Below are positions 1 to 9,320 of a DNA stretch of 64,000 nucleotides, piece after piece. The stretch spans positions 248,001-312,000 of the forward strand of contig NZ_CP043427.1 in the NCBI RefSeq assembly GCF_008245005.1, given 5' to 3'. The position numbers were made by a program, and so were the translations under genes. Each line of letters opens with the position of its first letter. Within the stretch, counting starts at the first letter, position 1. The notes beneath the pieces are model-generated. The model did not search any database. It saw only the letters and a list, made by a program, of their open reading frames with translations, and was not told the DNA's origin. Origin of the DNA: Campylobacter sputorum subsp. sputorum. Its GTDB lineage: Bacteria; Campylobacterota; Campylobacteria; Campylobacterales; Campylobacteraceae.

Positions 1-1258
1 TTTTTATTGTTATTTTTAAGTCATTACTATTTGCTATTCTTGTTGCCAAAATATCTTCTTTAGCAATACCTTCTTGAAATTTAATTATATTATTTCCAGA
101 ATTATCACTTATAATATCTTGCCCATCTCCTCTAGCAAATATATAGGTGTCATCATTATAGCCTCCATCAAGATAATCATTACCTTTTCCACCAATTAAA
201 GTATCATTTCCATATTCACCATAAAGTTTATCGCTACCTTCTCCGCCTAATAAAGTGTCATTGCCGTTATTGCCATAAAGATAATCATTGCCTTCATTTC
301 CATTTAAGATATCATCATCATTTCCACCATGAAGTTTATCGCCACCTTCGTTTCCATATAGCGTGTCTTTACCATCTCCGCCTAATAAAGTGTCATTATC
401 TATTCCACCATAAAGGGTATCATCTCCTCCATATCCTTCTATGGTATCATCTCCACCATTGCCATAAATTATATCATTAGAATTGTATCCTTTTAGATTA
501 TTGCTATTATCATCGTCATCTACTTGTAATGCAATATCATTTAATGTTAAGATTGTATTATCACTAAAGCTAAATTTAATATTAAAATTATTGTATGCAT
601 TGTTTATATATAAGCTATCATTACTATTTTTTATTGTTATTTTTAAGTCATTACTATTTGCTATTCTTGTTGCCAAAATATCTTCTTTAGCAATACCTTC
701 TTGAAATTTAATTATATTATTTCCAGAATTATCACTTATAATATCTTGCCCATCTCCTCTAGCAAATATATAGGTGTCATCATTATAGCCTCCATCAAGA
801 TAATCATTACCTTTTCCACCAATTAAAGTATCATTTCCATATTCACCATAAAGTTTATCGCTACCTTCTCCGCCTAATAAAGTGTCATTGCCGTTATTGC
901 CATAAAGATAATCATTGCCTTCATTTCCATTTAAGATATCATCATCATTTCCACCATGAAGTTTATCGCCACCTTCGTTTCCATATAGCGTGTCTTTACC
1001 ATCTCCGCCTAATAAAGTGTCATTATCTATTCCACCATAAAGGGTATCATCTCCTCCATATCCTTCTATGGTATCATCTCCACCATTGCCATAAATTATA
1101 TCATTAGAATTGTATCCTTTTAGATTATTGCTATTATCATCGTCATCTACTTGTAATGCAATATCATTTAATGTTAAGATTGTATTATCACTAAAGCTAA
1201 ATTTAATATTAAAATTATTGTATGCATTGTTTATATATAAGCTATCATTACTATTTTT
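1..1258 (-). pseudogene. Continuation of the RTX gene in the shifted frame, cut by the window edge
   Basis: This stretch holds two more copies of the 627-bp unit seen at 1254-4883. They can be read without stops in the frame the other copies use, but the A5 run (plus-strand T5, 1254-1258) puts them out of frame with the start at 7017. All other copies have A6 at that site. It is therefore either the out-of-frame 3' part of a broken or phase-switched RTX gene, or simply the rest of an intact gene if the missing base is an assembly error. The natural end of the gene lies left of position 1. Confidence 0.8.
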
Positions 1259-4200
1259 ATTGTTATTTTTAAGTCATTACTATTTGCTATTCTTGTTGCC
1301 AAAATATCTTCTTTAGCAATACCTTCTTGAAATTTAATTATATTATTTCCAGAATTATCACTTATAATATCTTGCCCATCTCCTCTAGCAAATATATAGG
1401 TGTCATCATTATAGCCTCCATCAAGATAATCATTACCTTTTCCACCAATTAAAGTATCATTTCCATATTCACCATAAAGTTTATCGCTACCTTCTCCGCC
1501 TAATAAAGTGTCATTGCCGTTATTGCCATAAAGATAATCATTGCCTTCATTTCCATTTAAGATATCATCATCATTTCCACCATGAAGTTTATCGCCACCT
1601 TCGTTTCCATATAGCGTGTCTTTACCATCTCCGCCTAATAAAGTGTCATTATCTATTCCACCATAAAGGGTATCATCTCCTCCATATCCTTCTATGGTAT
1701 CATCTCCACCATTGCCATAAATTATATCATTAGAATTGTATCCTTTTAGATTATTGCTATTATCATCGTCATCTACTTGTAATGCAATATCATTTAATGT
1801 TAAGATTGTATTATCACTAAAGCTAAATTTAATATTAAAATTATTGTATGCATTGTTTATATATAAGCTATCATTACTATTTTTTATTGTTATTTTTAAG
1901 TCATTACTATTTGCTATTCTTGTTGCCAAAATATCTTCTTTAGCAATACCTTCTTGAAATTTAATTATATTATTTCCAGAATTATCACTTATAATATCTT
2001 GCCCATCTCCTCTAGCAAATATATAGGTGTCATCATTATAGCCTCCATCAAGATAATCATTACCTTTTCCACCAATTAAAGTATCATTTCCATATTCACC
2101 ATAAAGTTTATCGCTACCTTCTCCGCCTAATAAAGTGTCATTGCCGTTATTGCCATAAAGATAATCATTGCCTTCATTTCCATTTAAGATATCATCATCA
2201 TTTCCACCATGAAGTTTATCGCCACCTTCGTTTCCATATAGCGTGTCTTTACCATCTCCGCCTAATAAAGTGTCATTATCTATTCCACCATAAAGGGTAT
2301 CATCTCCTCCATATCCTTCTATGGTATCATCTCCACCATTGCCATAAATTATATCATTAGAATTGTATCCTTTTAGATTATTGCTATTATCATCGTCATC
2401 TACTTGTAATGCAATATCATTTAATGTTAAGATTGTATTATCACTAAAGCTAAATTTAATATTAAAATTATTGTATGCATTGTTTATATATAAGCTATCA
2501 TTACTATTTTTTATTGTTATTTTTAAGTCATTACTATTTGCTATTCTTGTTGCCAAAATATCTTCTTTAGCAATACCTTCTTGAAATTTAATTATATTAT
2601 TTCCAGAATTATCACTTATAATATCTTGCCCATCTCCTCTAGCAAATATATAGGTGTCATCATTATAGCCTCCATCAAGATAATCATTACCTTTTCCACC
2701 AATTAAAGTATCATTTCCATATTCACCATAAAGTTTATCGCTACCTTCTCCGCCTAATAAAGTGTCATTGCCGTTATTGCCATAAAGATAATCATTGCCT
2801 TCATTTCCATTTAAGATATCATCATCATTTCCACCATGAAGTTTATCGCCACCTTCGTTTCCATATAGCGTGTCTTTACCATCTCCGCCTAATAAAGTGT
2901 CATTATCTATTCCACCATAAAGGGTATCATCTCCTCCATATCCTTCTATGGTATCATCTCCACCATTGCCATAAATTATATCATTAGAATTGTATCCTTT
3001 TAGATTATTGCTATTATCATCGTCATCTACTTGTAATGCAATATCATTTAATGTTAAGATTGTATTATCACTAAAGCTAAATTTAATATTAAAATTATTG
3101 TATGCATTGTTTATATATAAGCTATCATTACTATTTTTTATTGTTATTTTTAAGTCATTACTATTTGCTATTCTTGTTGCCAAAATATCTTCTTTAGCAA
3201 TACCTTCTTGAAATTTAATTATATTATTTCCAGAATTATCACTTATAATATCTTGCCCATCTCCTCTAGCAAATATATAGGTGTCATCATTATAGCCTCC
3301 ATCAAGATAATCATTACCTTTTCCACCAATTAAAGTATCATTTCCATATTCACCATAAAGTTTATCGCTACCTTCTCCGCCTAATAAAGTGTCATTGCCG
3401 TTATTGCCATAAAGATAATCATTGCCTTCATTTCCATTTAAGATATCATCATCATTTCCACCATGAAGTTTATCGCCACCTTCGTTTCCATATAGCGTGT
3501 CTTTACCATCTCCGCCTAATAAAGTGTCATTATCTATTCCACCATAAAGGGTATCATCTCCTCCATATCCTTCTATGGTATCATCTCCACCATTGCCATA
3601 AATTATATCATTAGAATTGTATCCTTTTAGATTATTGCTATTATCATCGTCATCTACTTGTAATGCAATATCATTTAATGTTAAGATTGTATTATCACTA
3701 AAGCTAAATTTAATATTAAAATTATTGTATGCATTGTTTATATATAAGCTATCATTACTATTTTTTATTGTTATTTTTAAGTCATTACTATTTGCTATTC
3801 TTGTTGCCAAAATATCTTCTTTAGCAATACCTTCTTGAAATTTAATTATATTATTTCCAGAATTATCACTTATAATATCTTGCCCATCTCCTCTAGCAAA
3901 TATATAGGTGTCATCATTATAGCCTCCATCAAGATAATCATTACCTTTTCCACCAATTAAAGTATCATTTCCATATTCACCATAAAGTTTATCGCTACCT
4001 TCTCCGCCTAATAAAGTGTCATTGCCGTTATTGCCATAAAGATAATCATTGCCTTCATTTCCATTTAAGATATCATCATCATTTCCACCATGAAGTTTAT
4101 CGCCACCTTCGTTTCCATATAGCGTGTCTTTACCATCTCCGCCTAATAAAGTGTCATTATCTATTCCACCATAAAGGGTATCATCTCCTCCATATCCTTC

Positions 4201-4883
4201 TATGGTATCATCTCCACCATTGCCATAAATTATATCATTAGAATTGTATCCTTTTAGATTATTGCTATTATCATCGTCATCTACTTGTAATGCAATATCA
4301 TTTAATGTTAAGATTGTATTATCACTAAAGCTAAATTTAATATTAAAATTATTGTATGCATTGTTTATATATAAGCTATCATTACTATTTTTTATTGTTA
4401 TTTTTAAGTCATTACTATTTGCTATTCTTGTTGCCAAAATATCTTCTTTAGCAATACCTTCTTGAAATTTAATTATATTATTTCCAGAATTATCACTTAT
4501 AATATCTTGCCCATCTCCTCTAGCAAATATATAGGTGTCATCATTATAGCCTCCATCAAGATAATCATTACCTTTTCCACCAATTAAAGTATCATTTCCA
4601 TATTCACCATAAAGTTTATCGCTACCTTCTCCGCCTAATAAAGTGTCATTGCCGTTATTGCCATAAAGATAATCATTGCCTTCATTTCCATTTAAGATAT
4701 CATCATCATTTCCACCATGAAGTTTATCGCCACCTTCGTTTCCATATAGCGTGTCTTTACCATCTCCGCCTAATAAAGTGTCATTATCTATTCCACCATA
4801 AAGGGTATCATCTCCTCCATATCCTTCTATGGTATCATCTCCACCATTGCCATAAATTATATCATTAGAATTGTATCCTTTTA
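1..4883. repeat. 627-bp tandem repeat array, about 7.8 copies
   Basis: The period is exactly 627 bp (209 codons), shown by recurring landmarks at 483, 1110, 1736, 2363, 2990, 3617 and 4244. The single 626-bp step reflects one deleted base. Copies look identical at the nucleotide level by eye, including synonymous positions. Identity stops at 4883/4884, where the unit-specific TTAG becomes TTAT. The array continues past the left edge. Shorter 27-bp nonapeptide repeats lie inside each unit but have diverged from each other. Confidence 0.97.
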
Positions 4884-7017
4884 TATTACTATTTTTTTGT
4901 TCTGCTATGATATATGTTAAAGTATTGTATTTATAAATTAAATCTTTGTATTCATTTAAATTACCATCTTTACTAGCTTGATTTATAAAGTTACTAAATA
5001 GTGAAGCAAGTTCTACTATATCATTTTTATTCTCAAAAAGAGTTATAAAATCTGCTAAATCAGTGAATGCTTTTTTAGGATCAGTTTTATTTATTTCATT
5101 AAATTTAGAAATAGCTTTATCATAGTTTAGATTAAATTTATAACTAATGTTATTGTCATTTGAATTTGTGGTCTCTTCTATGTTTAAGTCTATTAAACCG
5201 ATATACTCTTTAAGCCTAGTTTGTGTTAGTAAAGATTTATAAGTAAAGTCTAGTATATCATCGTAAGCTTTGTTTATATTATTTATTATATCTTTTATAT
5301 CACTATTTGTATTATAATAAAGTGTTGGTGTAACTTCACCTCTAAAATTATCAATGATTTGAAGTTTATATTTTATAGAGTCAAATTCTTTAAGTAAACC
5401 ATCATCTATTTTTTCATTCATCATAGAGTTATTTTCAGAAGGAGTTAGTCTTATGTTTTTATATGCAGTATAAGAGTTTGGAAGTTGATTGTTATTGTTT
5501 TTAAGTATTTCTATTAAATAATTTCCATCTTTAAATCTTTCATCACTTGAATTTTTACTTAGATTAATTATTTCATTATAAATGATATCTTTATTTATAC
5601 TAGTATCGCTATTTAATTTATCTACTAGGTTTATAATCTTAATTTCAGGCATATTATTATTTATAATGGTAGATTTTTGTAAAGAGTATGAGTTATTCTT
5701 ACTAGTAGTATCTGACCACTCTTTTACTAAGGTTTGTAATAGTTTAATTTGTTCATCTTTAGTAGTTGCATTAATATAGGTTTTTAAAGTATTATATAAA
5801 GAAGTAGAAAGAGAGGCAGCTTTATTTAAATCTCTTAAAAAACCATATCCTTTTATATAAGGTAAGTTTATATATTTCTCATCAAGAATAGTATCTTTTT
5901 TATATATTGAATCAACCTTATTAACTTTAAGATTAATATCTGCTATTTCACCAGTTGTGCCATCAAATTTAGTAAATGTTGAAGTTAGTTCTTTAGTGTT
6001 ATCAGTATTAATAATTTCATTTGATATTTTGTGATTTAAATTTATAGATTTTATACCTTTTTCTTCCAAACTAAAAAGCTCATTATCATCTACTAAAGCA
6101 TTAGAGTTTTTATCTTGCCATAGTTTAAGAGTTTTAAATTCTTTATCATTTATATCTATTATATTATCTTTATTTGTGTCATACTCTTTTAGAGCATGAA
6201 AGCCATTGATTGCATGGTTATTTGTATTATTTAGTTTTGTAAAATTTCCAAATAGTTCATTTCCATCATCTATTTGATTATTTAAATTTTTATCTACTAC
6301 AAGAAGAGCATCATCATTACCAACCCATGAAGTTTTAAAACTTATATTATCTGAGTTATGATCAAAATATACACCATTATCTAAAGTAGTTGTTTCTATA
6401 CCATCATTATCTAAATCAAGGATAAGTGGGTCATAGATGGTTGGGAGGGTAAAGGGGTTTTCAAATTGACTTAGTGGAAAACTAGGAATTGTAGATTTGT
6501 TATCCATGAAGGGTGGGAGGGGATTTTTATTGTCGAAAAAATTATTTATACGCTTTGCCGCTTCATCGGCTAAATCTATAGCTTTTGATATTGCATCTAT
6601 AATTCCTTCATAAGCATTTTCTCCTACAACAGAACCGGCAATAGCACCAACAACTCCACCTATTACTGCGCCAATAGTTGTTCCTATACCTGGAATAAAA
6701 GAACCGGCAACTGCACCAATTTCCCCTATTAACATTGCAGTTGCAGAAGTTCCAATTACATCTGTAGAATTTTTATCTGGATTTCCTTGTTTATCAAAAA
6801 CACCAGAGATAACTCCATCAGTTATTGCATATATTTTACCAATTATAGTTCCTTTAGTAACAGAACCAGCTGCTTCTAATCCTTTACTTATCATGCCTCC
6901 ACTAAGAGCTAAATATCCACTAAAACTAGCTAGTGCTACTGTTTTTCCAGTATTCTTATCAAATACAACTACCTCTTTTGTTCCATTGTTGTCTCTTGTG
7001 TAAGCATATCCTTGCAT
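1231..7017 (-). CDS. Giant RTX (Ca2+-binding nonapeptide) protein, 5' part, frameshifted
   Basis: Reads as 1928 residues from an ATG with a strong SD (AAGGAG at 7023-7028). Residues 1-160 have no Sec signal and contain a long Gly/Ala/Ile-rich segment (about 99-132) that looks like a glycine zipper. Residue 196 begins DPLILDLDNDGIET, common in type I-secreted RTX proteins, followed by three EF-hand-like Asp-rich loops (about 241-254, 280-293, 302-313). Residues 320-710 are Asn/Lys/Ile-rich and unassigned. From about 711 the protein is made of identical 209-residue units, each with 12 GGxGxDxUx nonapeptides and a capping segment of about 100 residues like the haemolysin-type Ca-binding-related domain. 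A one-base deletion at 1254-1258 switches frame and gives a stop after IVMIAYI. Without it, the frame stays open to position 1 and beyond, so the true C-terminus is outside the window. The family is normally exported by a type I system; no T1SS genes are visible here. Confidence 0.9.
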   Translation of the reverse strand: MQGYAYTRDNNGTKEVVVFDKNTGKTVALASFSGYLALSGGMISKGLEAAGSVTKGTIIGKIYAITDGVISGVFDKQGNPDKNSTDVIGTSATAMLIGEIGAVAGSFIPGIGTTIGAVIGGVVGAIAGSVVGENAYEGIIDAISKAIDLADEAAKRINNFFDNKNPLPPFMDNKSTIPSFPLSQFENPFTLPTIYDPLILDLDNDGIETTTLDNGVYFDHNSDNISFKTSWVGNDDALLVVDKNLNNQIDDGNELFGNFTKLNNTNNHAINGFHALKEYDTNKDNIIDINDKEFKTLKLWQDKNSNALVDDNELFSLEEKGIKSINLNHKISNEIINTDNTKELTSTFTKFDGTTGEIADINLKVNKVDSIYKKDTILDEKYINLPYIKGYGFLRDLNKAASLSTSLYNTLKTYINATTKDEQIKLLQTLVKEWSDTTSKNNSYSLQKSTIINNNMPEIKIINLVDKLNSDTSINKDIIYNEIINLSKNSSDERFKDGNYLIEILKNNNNQLPNSYTAYKNIRLTPSENNSMMNEKIDDGLLKEFDSIKYKLQIIDNFRGEVTPTLYYNTNSDIKDIINNINKAYDDILDFTYKSLLTQTRLKEYIGLIDLNIEETTNSNDNNISYKFNLNYDKAISKFNEINKTDPKKAFTDLADFITLFENKNDIVELASLFSNFINQASKDGNLNEYKDLIYKYNTLTYIIAEQKNSNIKGYNSNDIIYGNGGDDTIEGYGGDDTLYGGIDNDTLLGGDGKDTLYGNEGGDKLHGGNDDDILNGNEGNDYLYGNNGNDTLLGGEGSDKLYGEYGNDTLIGGKGNDYLDGGYNDDTYIFARGDGQDIISDNSGNNIIKFQEGIAKEDILATRIANSNDLKITIKNSNDSLYINNAYNNFNIKFSFSDNTILTLNDIALQVDDDDNSNNLKGYNSNDIIYGNGGDDTIEGYGGDDTLYGGIDNDTLLGGDGKDTLYGNEGGDKLHGGNDDDILNGNEGNDYLYGNNGNDTLLGGEGSDKLYGEYGNDTLIGGKGNDYLDGGYNDDTYIFARGDGQDIISDNSGNNIIKFQEGIAKEDILATRIANSNDLKITIKNSNDSLYINNAYNNFNIKFSFSDNTILTLNDIALQVDDDDNSNNLKGYNSNDIIYGNGGDDTIEGYGGDDTLYGGIDNDTLLGGDGKDTLYGNEGGDKLHGGNDDDILNGNEGNDYLYGNNGNDTLLGGEGSDKLYGEYGNDTLIGGKGNDYLDGGYNDDTYIFARGDGQDIISDNSGNNIIKFQEGIAKEDILATRIANSNDLKITIKNSNDSLYINNAYNNFNIKFSFSDNTILTLNDIALQVDDDDNSNNLKGYNSNDIIYGNGGDDTIEGYGGDDTLYGGIDNDTLLGGDGKDTLYGNEGGDKLHGGNDDDILNGNEGNDYLYGNNGNDTLLGGEGSDKLYGEYGNDTLIGGKGNDYLDGGYNDDTYIFARGDGQDIISDNSGNNIIKFQEGIAKEDILATRIANSNDLKITIKNSNDSLYINNAYNNFNIKFSFSDNTILTLNDIALQVDDDDNSNNLKGYNSNDIIYGNGGDDTIEGYGGDDTLYGGIDNDTLLGGDGKDTLYGNEGGDKLHGGNDDDILNGNEGNDYLYGNNGNDTLLGGEGSDKLYGEYGNDTLIGGKGNDYLDGGYNDDTYIFARGDGQDIISDNSGNNIIKFQEGIAKEDILATRIANSNDLKITIKNSNDSLYINNAYNNFNIKFSFSDNTILTLNDIALQVDDDDNSNNLKGYNSNDIIYGNGGDDTIEGYGGDDTLYGGIDNDTLLGGDGKDTLYGNEGGDKLHGGNDDDILNGNEGNDYLYGNNGNDTLLGGEGSDKLYGEYGNDTLIGGKGNDYLDGGYNDDTYIFARGDGQDIISDNSGNNIIKFQEGIAKEDILATRIANSNDLKITIKIVMIAYI

Positions 7018-7541
7018 AAATACTCCTTATAATTTAAACATTTTATATTTAGTGATATTTTTACTTTCTAAAAACTCTATAAATTTATTGATGTCATCTT
7101 TTTTAAACATATTTAAATTTATAAAAAGCTTTAATCTCAATTTTTTGTATGGAATAACTAAACCATGTAGTAATATAGTTCTAATTATACTATATTCATT
7201 TCTTAATTCGCTATAGCAGCATTTTATAATAAAAAACTTTCTTTTAATTATAAAATAGTCTTCATAGCAAATAACTTCTTTTATATCAAAAGCATAAAAA
7301 AATATATACGGCGTAAAAACTAAAAGTACAAATCCAATAATATTAAAAGTGATATTATCATTAAACAGTAAGCCAAAGCAAACCAATGCTGCTGCTAAAT
7401 ACCAAAGAGTAGCAAATATATAATACAAAGTTATCATAAAAGATTTTTTTCTTTTCATTACAAAAATTGGTTTTTGTTCTGTATCGTCCATAAATGATTT
7501 CTCGAAATTAAATATTAAATTTACATAATTTTATAAAATTT
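7016..7541. repeat. Direct repeat copy A: membrane gene plus flanks
   Basis: Matches 8799-9320 across the whole small gene plus about 50 bp upstream (TAAATGATTTCTCG..., TTTTATAAAATT) and the downstream RBS. It ends exactly at the RTX start codon. Outer parts are nearly identical; the central coding part is diverged. Confidence 0.85.
7027..7491 (-). CDS. Small two-TM membrane protein, copy A, coupled to the RTX gene
   Basis: A 154-residue protein with two hydrophobic helices (about 19-40 and 45-67) after a basic N-terminus (MKRKKS), then a cytosolic segment beginning IKEVICYEDYFIIKRKFF that has the look of a bacterial PH-like (YdbT/DUF304-type) domain. That resemblance is by eye only. Its stop codon (7027-7029) overlaps the SD of the RTX gene (7023-7028), so the two are almost certainly co-translated. 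A paralogue at 8810-9271 has nearly identical N- and C-termini but a divergent segment around residues 90-125. The context suggests a partner or immunity function for the RTX protein; this is inference. No known family is recognised with confidence. Confidence 0.75.
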   Translation of the reverse strand: MDDTEQKPIFVMKRKKSFMITLYYIFATLWYLAAALVCFGLLFNDNITFNIIGFVLLVFTPYIFFYAFDIKEVICYEDYFIIKRKFFIIKCCYSELRNEYSIIRTILLHGLVIPYKKLRLKLFINLNMFKKDDINKFIEFLESKNITKYKMFKL

Positions 7542-7582
7542 ATCATTAAAAAATATTATATAAAAATAACTATTTTATATTT

Positions 7583-7693
7583 TTAATTTAATATAAATTT
7601 ACTTTTATAGATATTTAAATATCTGTTGTTTATTGTTTCAACTAATGCAATACTTTCAGCTCTTTCTTGATTTTCTTTTTCTTCTTGTGTCAT
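7583..7693 (-). CDS. Possible 36-aa small protein
   Basis: ATG at 7691-7693 preceded by AAAGGAG with 7-nt spacing (minus strand), reading MTQEEKENQERAES... and ending ...SKFILN at a TAA (7583-7585). It lies 11 bp downstream of the 221-aa membrane-protein gene on the same strand, so it would be the last gene of that small operon. The peptide is charged at the N-terminus and has no membrane segment. Support is the near-consensus SD and operon position only; the function is unknown. Confidence 0.45.
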   Translation of the reverse strand: MTQEEKENQERAESIALVETINNRYLNIYKSKFILN

Positions 7694-7704
7694 TTTATAC
7701 TCCT

Positions 7705-8370
7705 TTAAATGTTATTTTTTAATCTTTTTAAATTTATTCTTACAAGAAATATAGTAGTAAATATAAAAAATAGTGCATATATACCTAAATTTTGAAATAA
7801 AGCATATATAAATAGTCCAAATCTACTATGAAACATCCAATTACCCAGCAATGTATCTACTATATTGCCTACAATAAATCCAAATATACACCAAGCAAAA
7901 AATATAGTTATAAATATAATGAAAACATAATCTTTAAGACTTTTATTTTTATTCTTAAACAATGGTATAAATTTTTCTTTTAAAATTCCTTTATTTTTAA
8001 ATTCACCAGTTCCAAAATATTTTCTAGCTTCCTTTGTCATATGTGGAATTTTATAGATATGCCATAAACAAAATATAACTAAAATTAACCATATATAACT
8101 TAAATAAAATTCGCAAATTTCAGGTATTTTGCTTTTATTTGTATAAATTTTAATATTAATAAAAATTTCATTCATAAAATTTGTAAAAATATTTAAAAAT
8201 GGAAATTTATCGAATATATCTATAGGTAGGATAAAAACAAAAAACAATAACAAAAATTGTGCTAGAAACATTTTTTCACAAAATTTCTCATAAGGTGATA
8301 ATTTGCCAAATTCATCATACTCTTTTTCTAATATTTTATATTCTTCTTTTGTTAAATTTGGATTTTTCAA
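7705..8370 (-). CDS. Unknown multi-TM membrane protein
   Basis: A 221-residue protein starting at TTG (MKNPNLTKEEYKILEKEY) with an AAAAGG SD 6 nt upstream. It has a charged N-terminus and about four hydrophobic helices (around residues 33-53, 90-105, 145-172 and 190-212). No motif or family is recognised. It sits 14 bp after the 120-aa gene 8385-8747 and just before a 36-aa ORF, all on the minus strand between the two copies of the duplicated RTX-linked membrane gene, so it is probably part of the same accessory cassette. Confidence 0.7.
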   Translation of the reverse strand: MKNPNLTKEEYKILEKEYDEFGKLSPYEKFCEKMFLAQFLLLFFVFILPIDIFDKFPFLNIFTNFMNEIFINIKIYTNKSKIPEICEFYLSYIWLILVIFCLWHIYKIPHMTKEARKYFGTGEFKNKGILKEKFIPLFKNKNKSLKDYVFIIFITIFFAWCIFGFIVGNIVDTLLGNWMFHSRFGLFIYALFQNLGIYALFFIFTTIFLVRINLKRLKNNI

Positions 8371-8384
8371 TTTTTTCCTTTTAA

Positions 8385-8747
8385 TTAATATTTACATTTA
8401 TAGAATGCTTTCTTGTTTTTTTGAACTCTATCAAATATAGGATTATAGTCATAAAATTTGATAACAAATCCAACATTTTGGTGTTTTTTATTGAGTTCTT
8501 TAACAATGGTACAAATTTCATCTCTTGTGTTTTTATCTACATTGTAATAAACATCATAATATAATGTATTAAATAATCCATCATATGGAAGTATATGTTT
8601 ATTTGTGCAATCTTGAAATGATGAGCAATAGCCATTTTTGATTAAAATTAACTCAATATCATATACTGTTTTCTCTCCCAATTCAGTAGCCTCCCTATCA
8701 AGTCCACCATAGTTCAAAAATAATAATAAACCACCAACAAAAAGCAT
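8385..8747 (-). CDS. Unknown small protein with N-terminal anchor
   Basis: 120 residues: a hydrophobic N-terminus (LFVGGLLLFLNY, a signal anchor or uncleaved signal), then a soluble domain with three Cys in the middle (GYCSSFQDCTNK, and one in DEICTIV) and one near the end (KCKY). This could be a periplasmic disulfide-containing domain. No SD is visible before the ATG and the upstream frame closes quickly, so the start is uncertain. It lies downstream of copy B of the duplicated membrane gene, at the place the RTX gene occupies after copy A. No family is recognised. Confidence 0.6.
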   Translation of the reverse strand: MLFVGGLLLFLNYGGLDREATELGEKTVYDIELILIKNGYCSSFQDCTNKHILPYDGLFNTLYYDVYYNVDKNTRDEICTIVKELNKKHQNVGFVIKFYDYNPIFDRVQKNKKAFYKCKY

Positions 8748-8798
8748 AAAAAAATAATTAAATATAATATGTCTTTAATAATAATTTTAAATACTTTT

Positions 8799-9320
8799 AT
8801 AAATACTCCTTATAATTTAAACATTTTATATTTAGTGATATTTTTACTTTCTAAAAACTCTATAAATTTATTGATGTCATCTTTTTTAAACATATATTTA
8901 TTAATAGTTACTGTAAATCTATATTTTTTAAATCTAAATCCTAGTGTTTTGGCTGTAATAGTTGGTAAAGAGCAATAGTATTTTAATCTATTGTAAAAAA
9001 TTTTTTTAGTAAAAAACTTTCTTTTAATTATAAAATAGTCTTCATAGCAAATAACTTCTTTTATATCAAACATGCAAAAAAATTTATATGGTAAAAAAAT
9101 TAAAAGTACAAATCCAATTATATTTGCAACAATGTTATCTAATGTCATAAAAGCTATACAAACAAATGCTGTTGCTAAATCCCAAAGAATAACAAATATA
9201 TAATACAAAGTAATCATAAAAGATTTTTTTCTTTTCATTACAAAAATTGGTTTTTGTTCTGTATTGTCCATAAATGATTTCTCGAATTAAATATTAAATT
9301 TGCATAATTTTATAAAATTT
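8799..9320. repeat. Direct repeat copy B: membrane gene plus flanks
   Basis: Second copy of the 7016-7541 segment, same orientation, about 1.8 kb away. It includes the gene's upstream region and an orphan copy of the RTX SD at its left end. Confidence 0.85.
8810..9271 (-). CDS. Small two-TM membrane protein, copy B
   Basis: 153-residue paralogue of the protein at 7027-7491. The N-terminus (MDNTEQKPIFVMKRKKSF), the IKEVICYEDYFIIKRKFF segment and the last 27 residues are nearly identical, while about residues 90-125 differ strongly. The upstream 50 bp and the downstream SD (8806-8811) are also copied, but no RTX start follows: the copied SD is followed by ATAAAAG instead of ATGCAAG. This pattern of conserved ends and a variable core is what one would expect of duplicated and diversified immunity or adaptor proteins; that reading is inference. 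Confidence 0.75.
   Translation of the reverse strand: MDNTEQKPIFVMKRKKSFMITLYYIFVILWDLATAFVCIAFMTLDNIVANIIGFVLLIFLPYKFFCMFDIKEVICYEDYFIIKRKFFTKKIFYNRLKYYCSLPTITAKTLGFRFKKYRFTVTINKYMFKKDDINKFIEFLESKNITKYKMFKL

Noticed and set aside
483-4465. Repeated 73-aa plus-strand ORFs (MYPFRLLLLSSSS...)
   Set aside because: They are antisense shadows of the 627-bp RTX repeat, recur only because the repeat does, and have no SD.
1-4883. CRISPR-like array
   Set aside because: The period is 627 bp with no short repeat/spacer structure; the array is coding.
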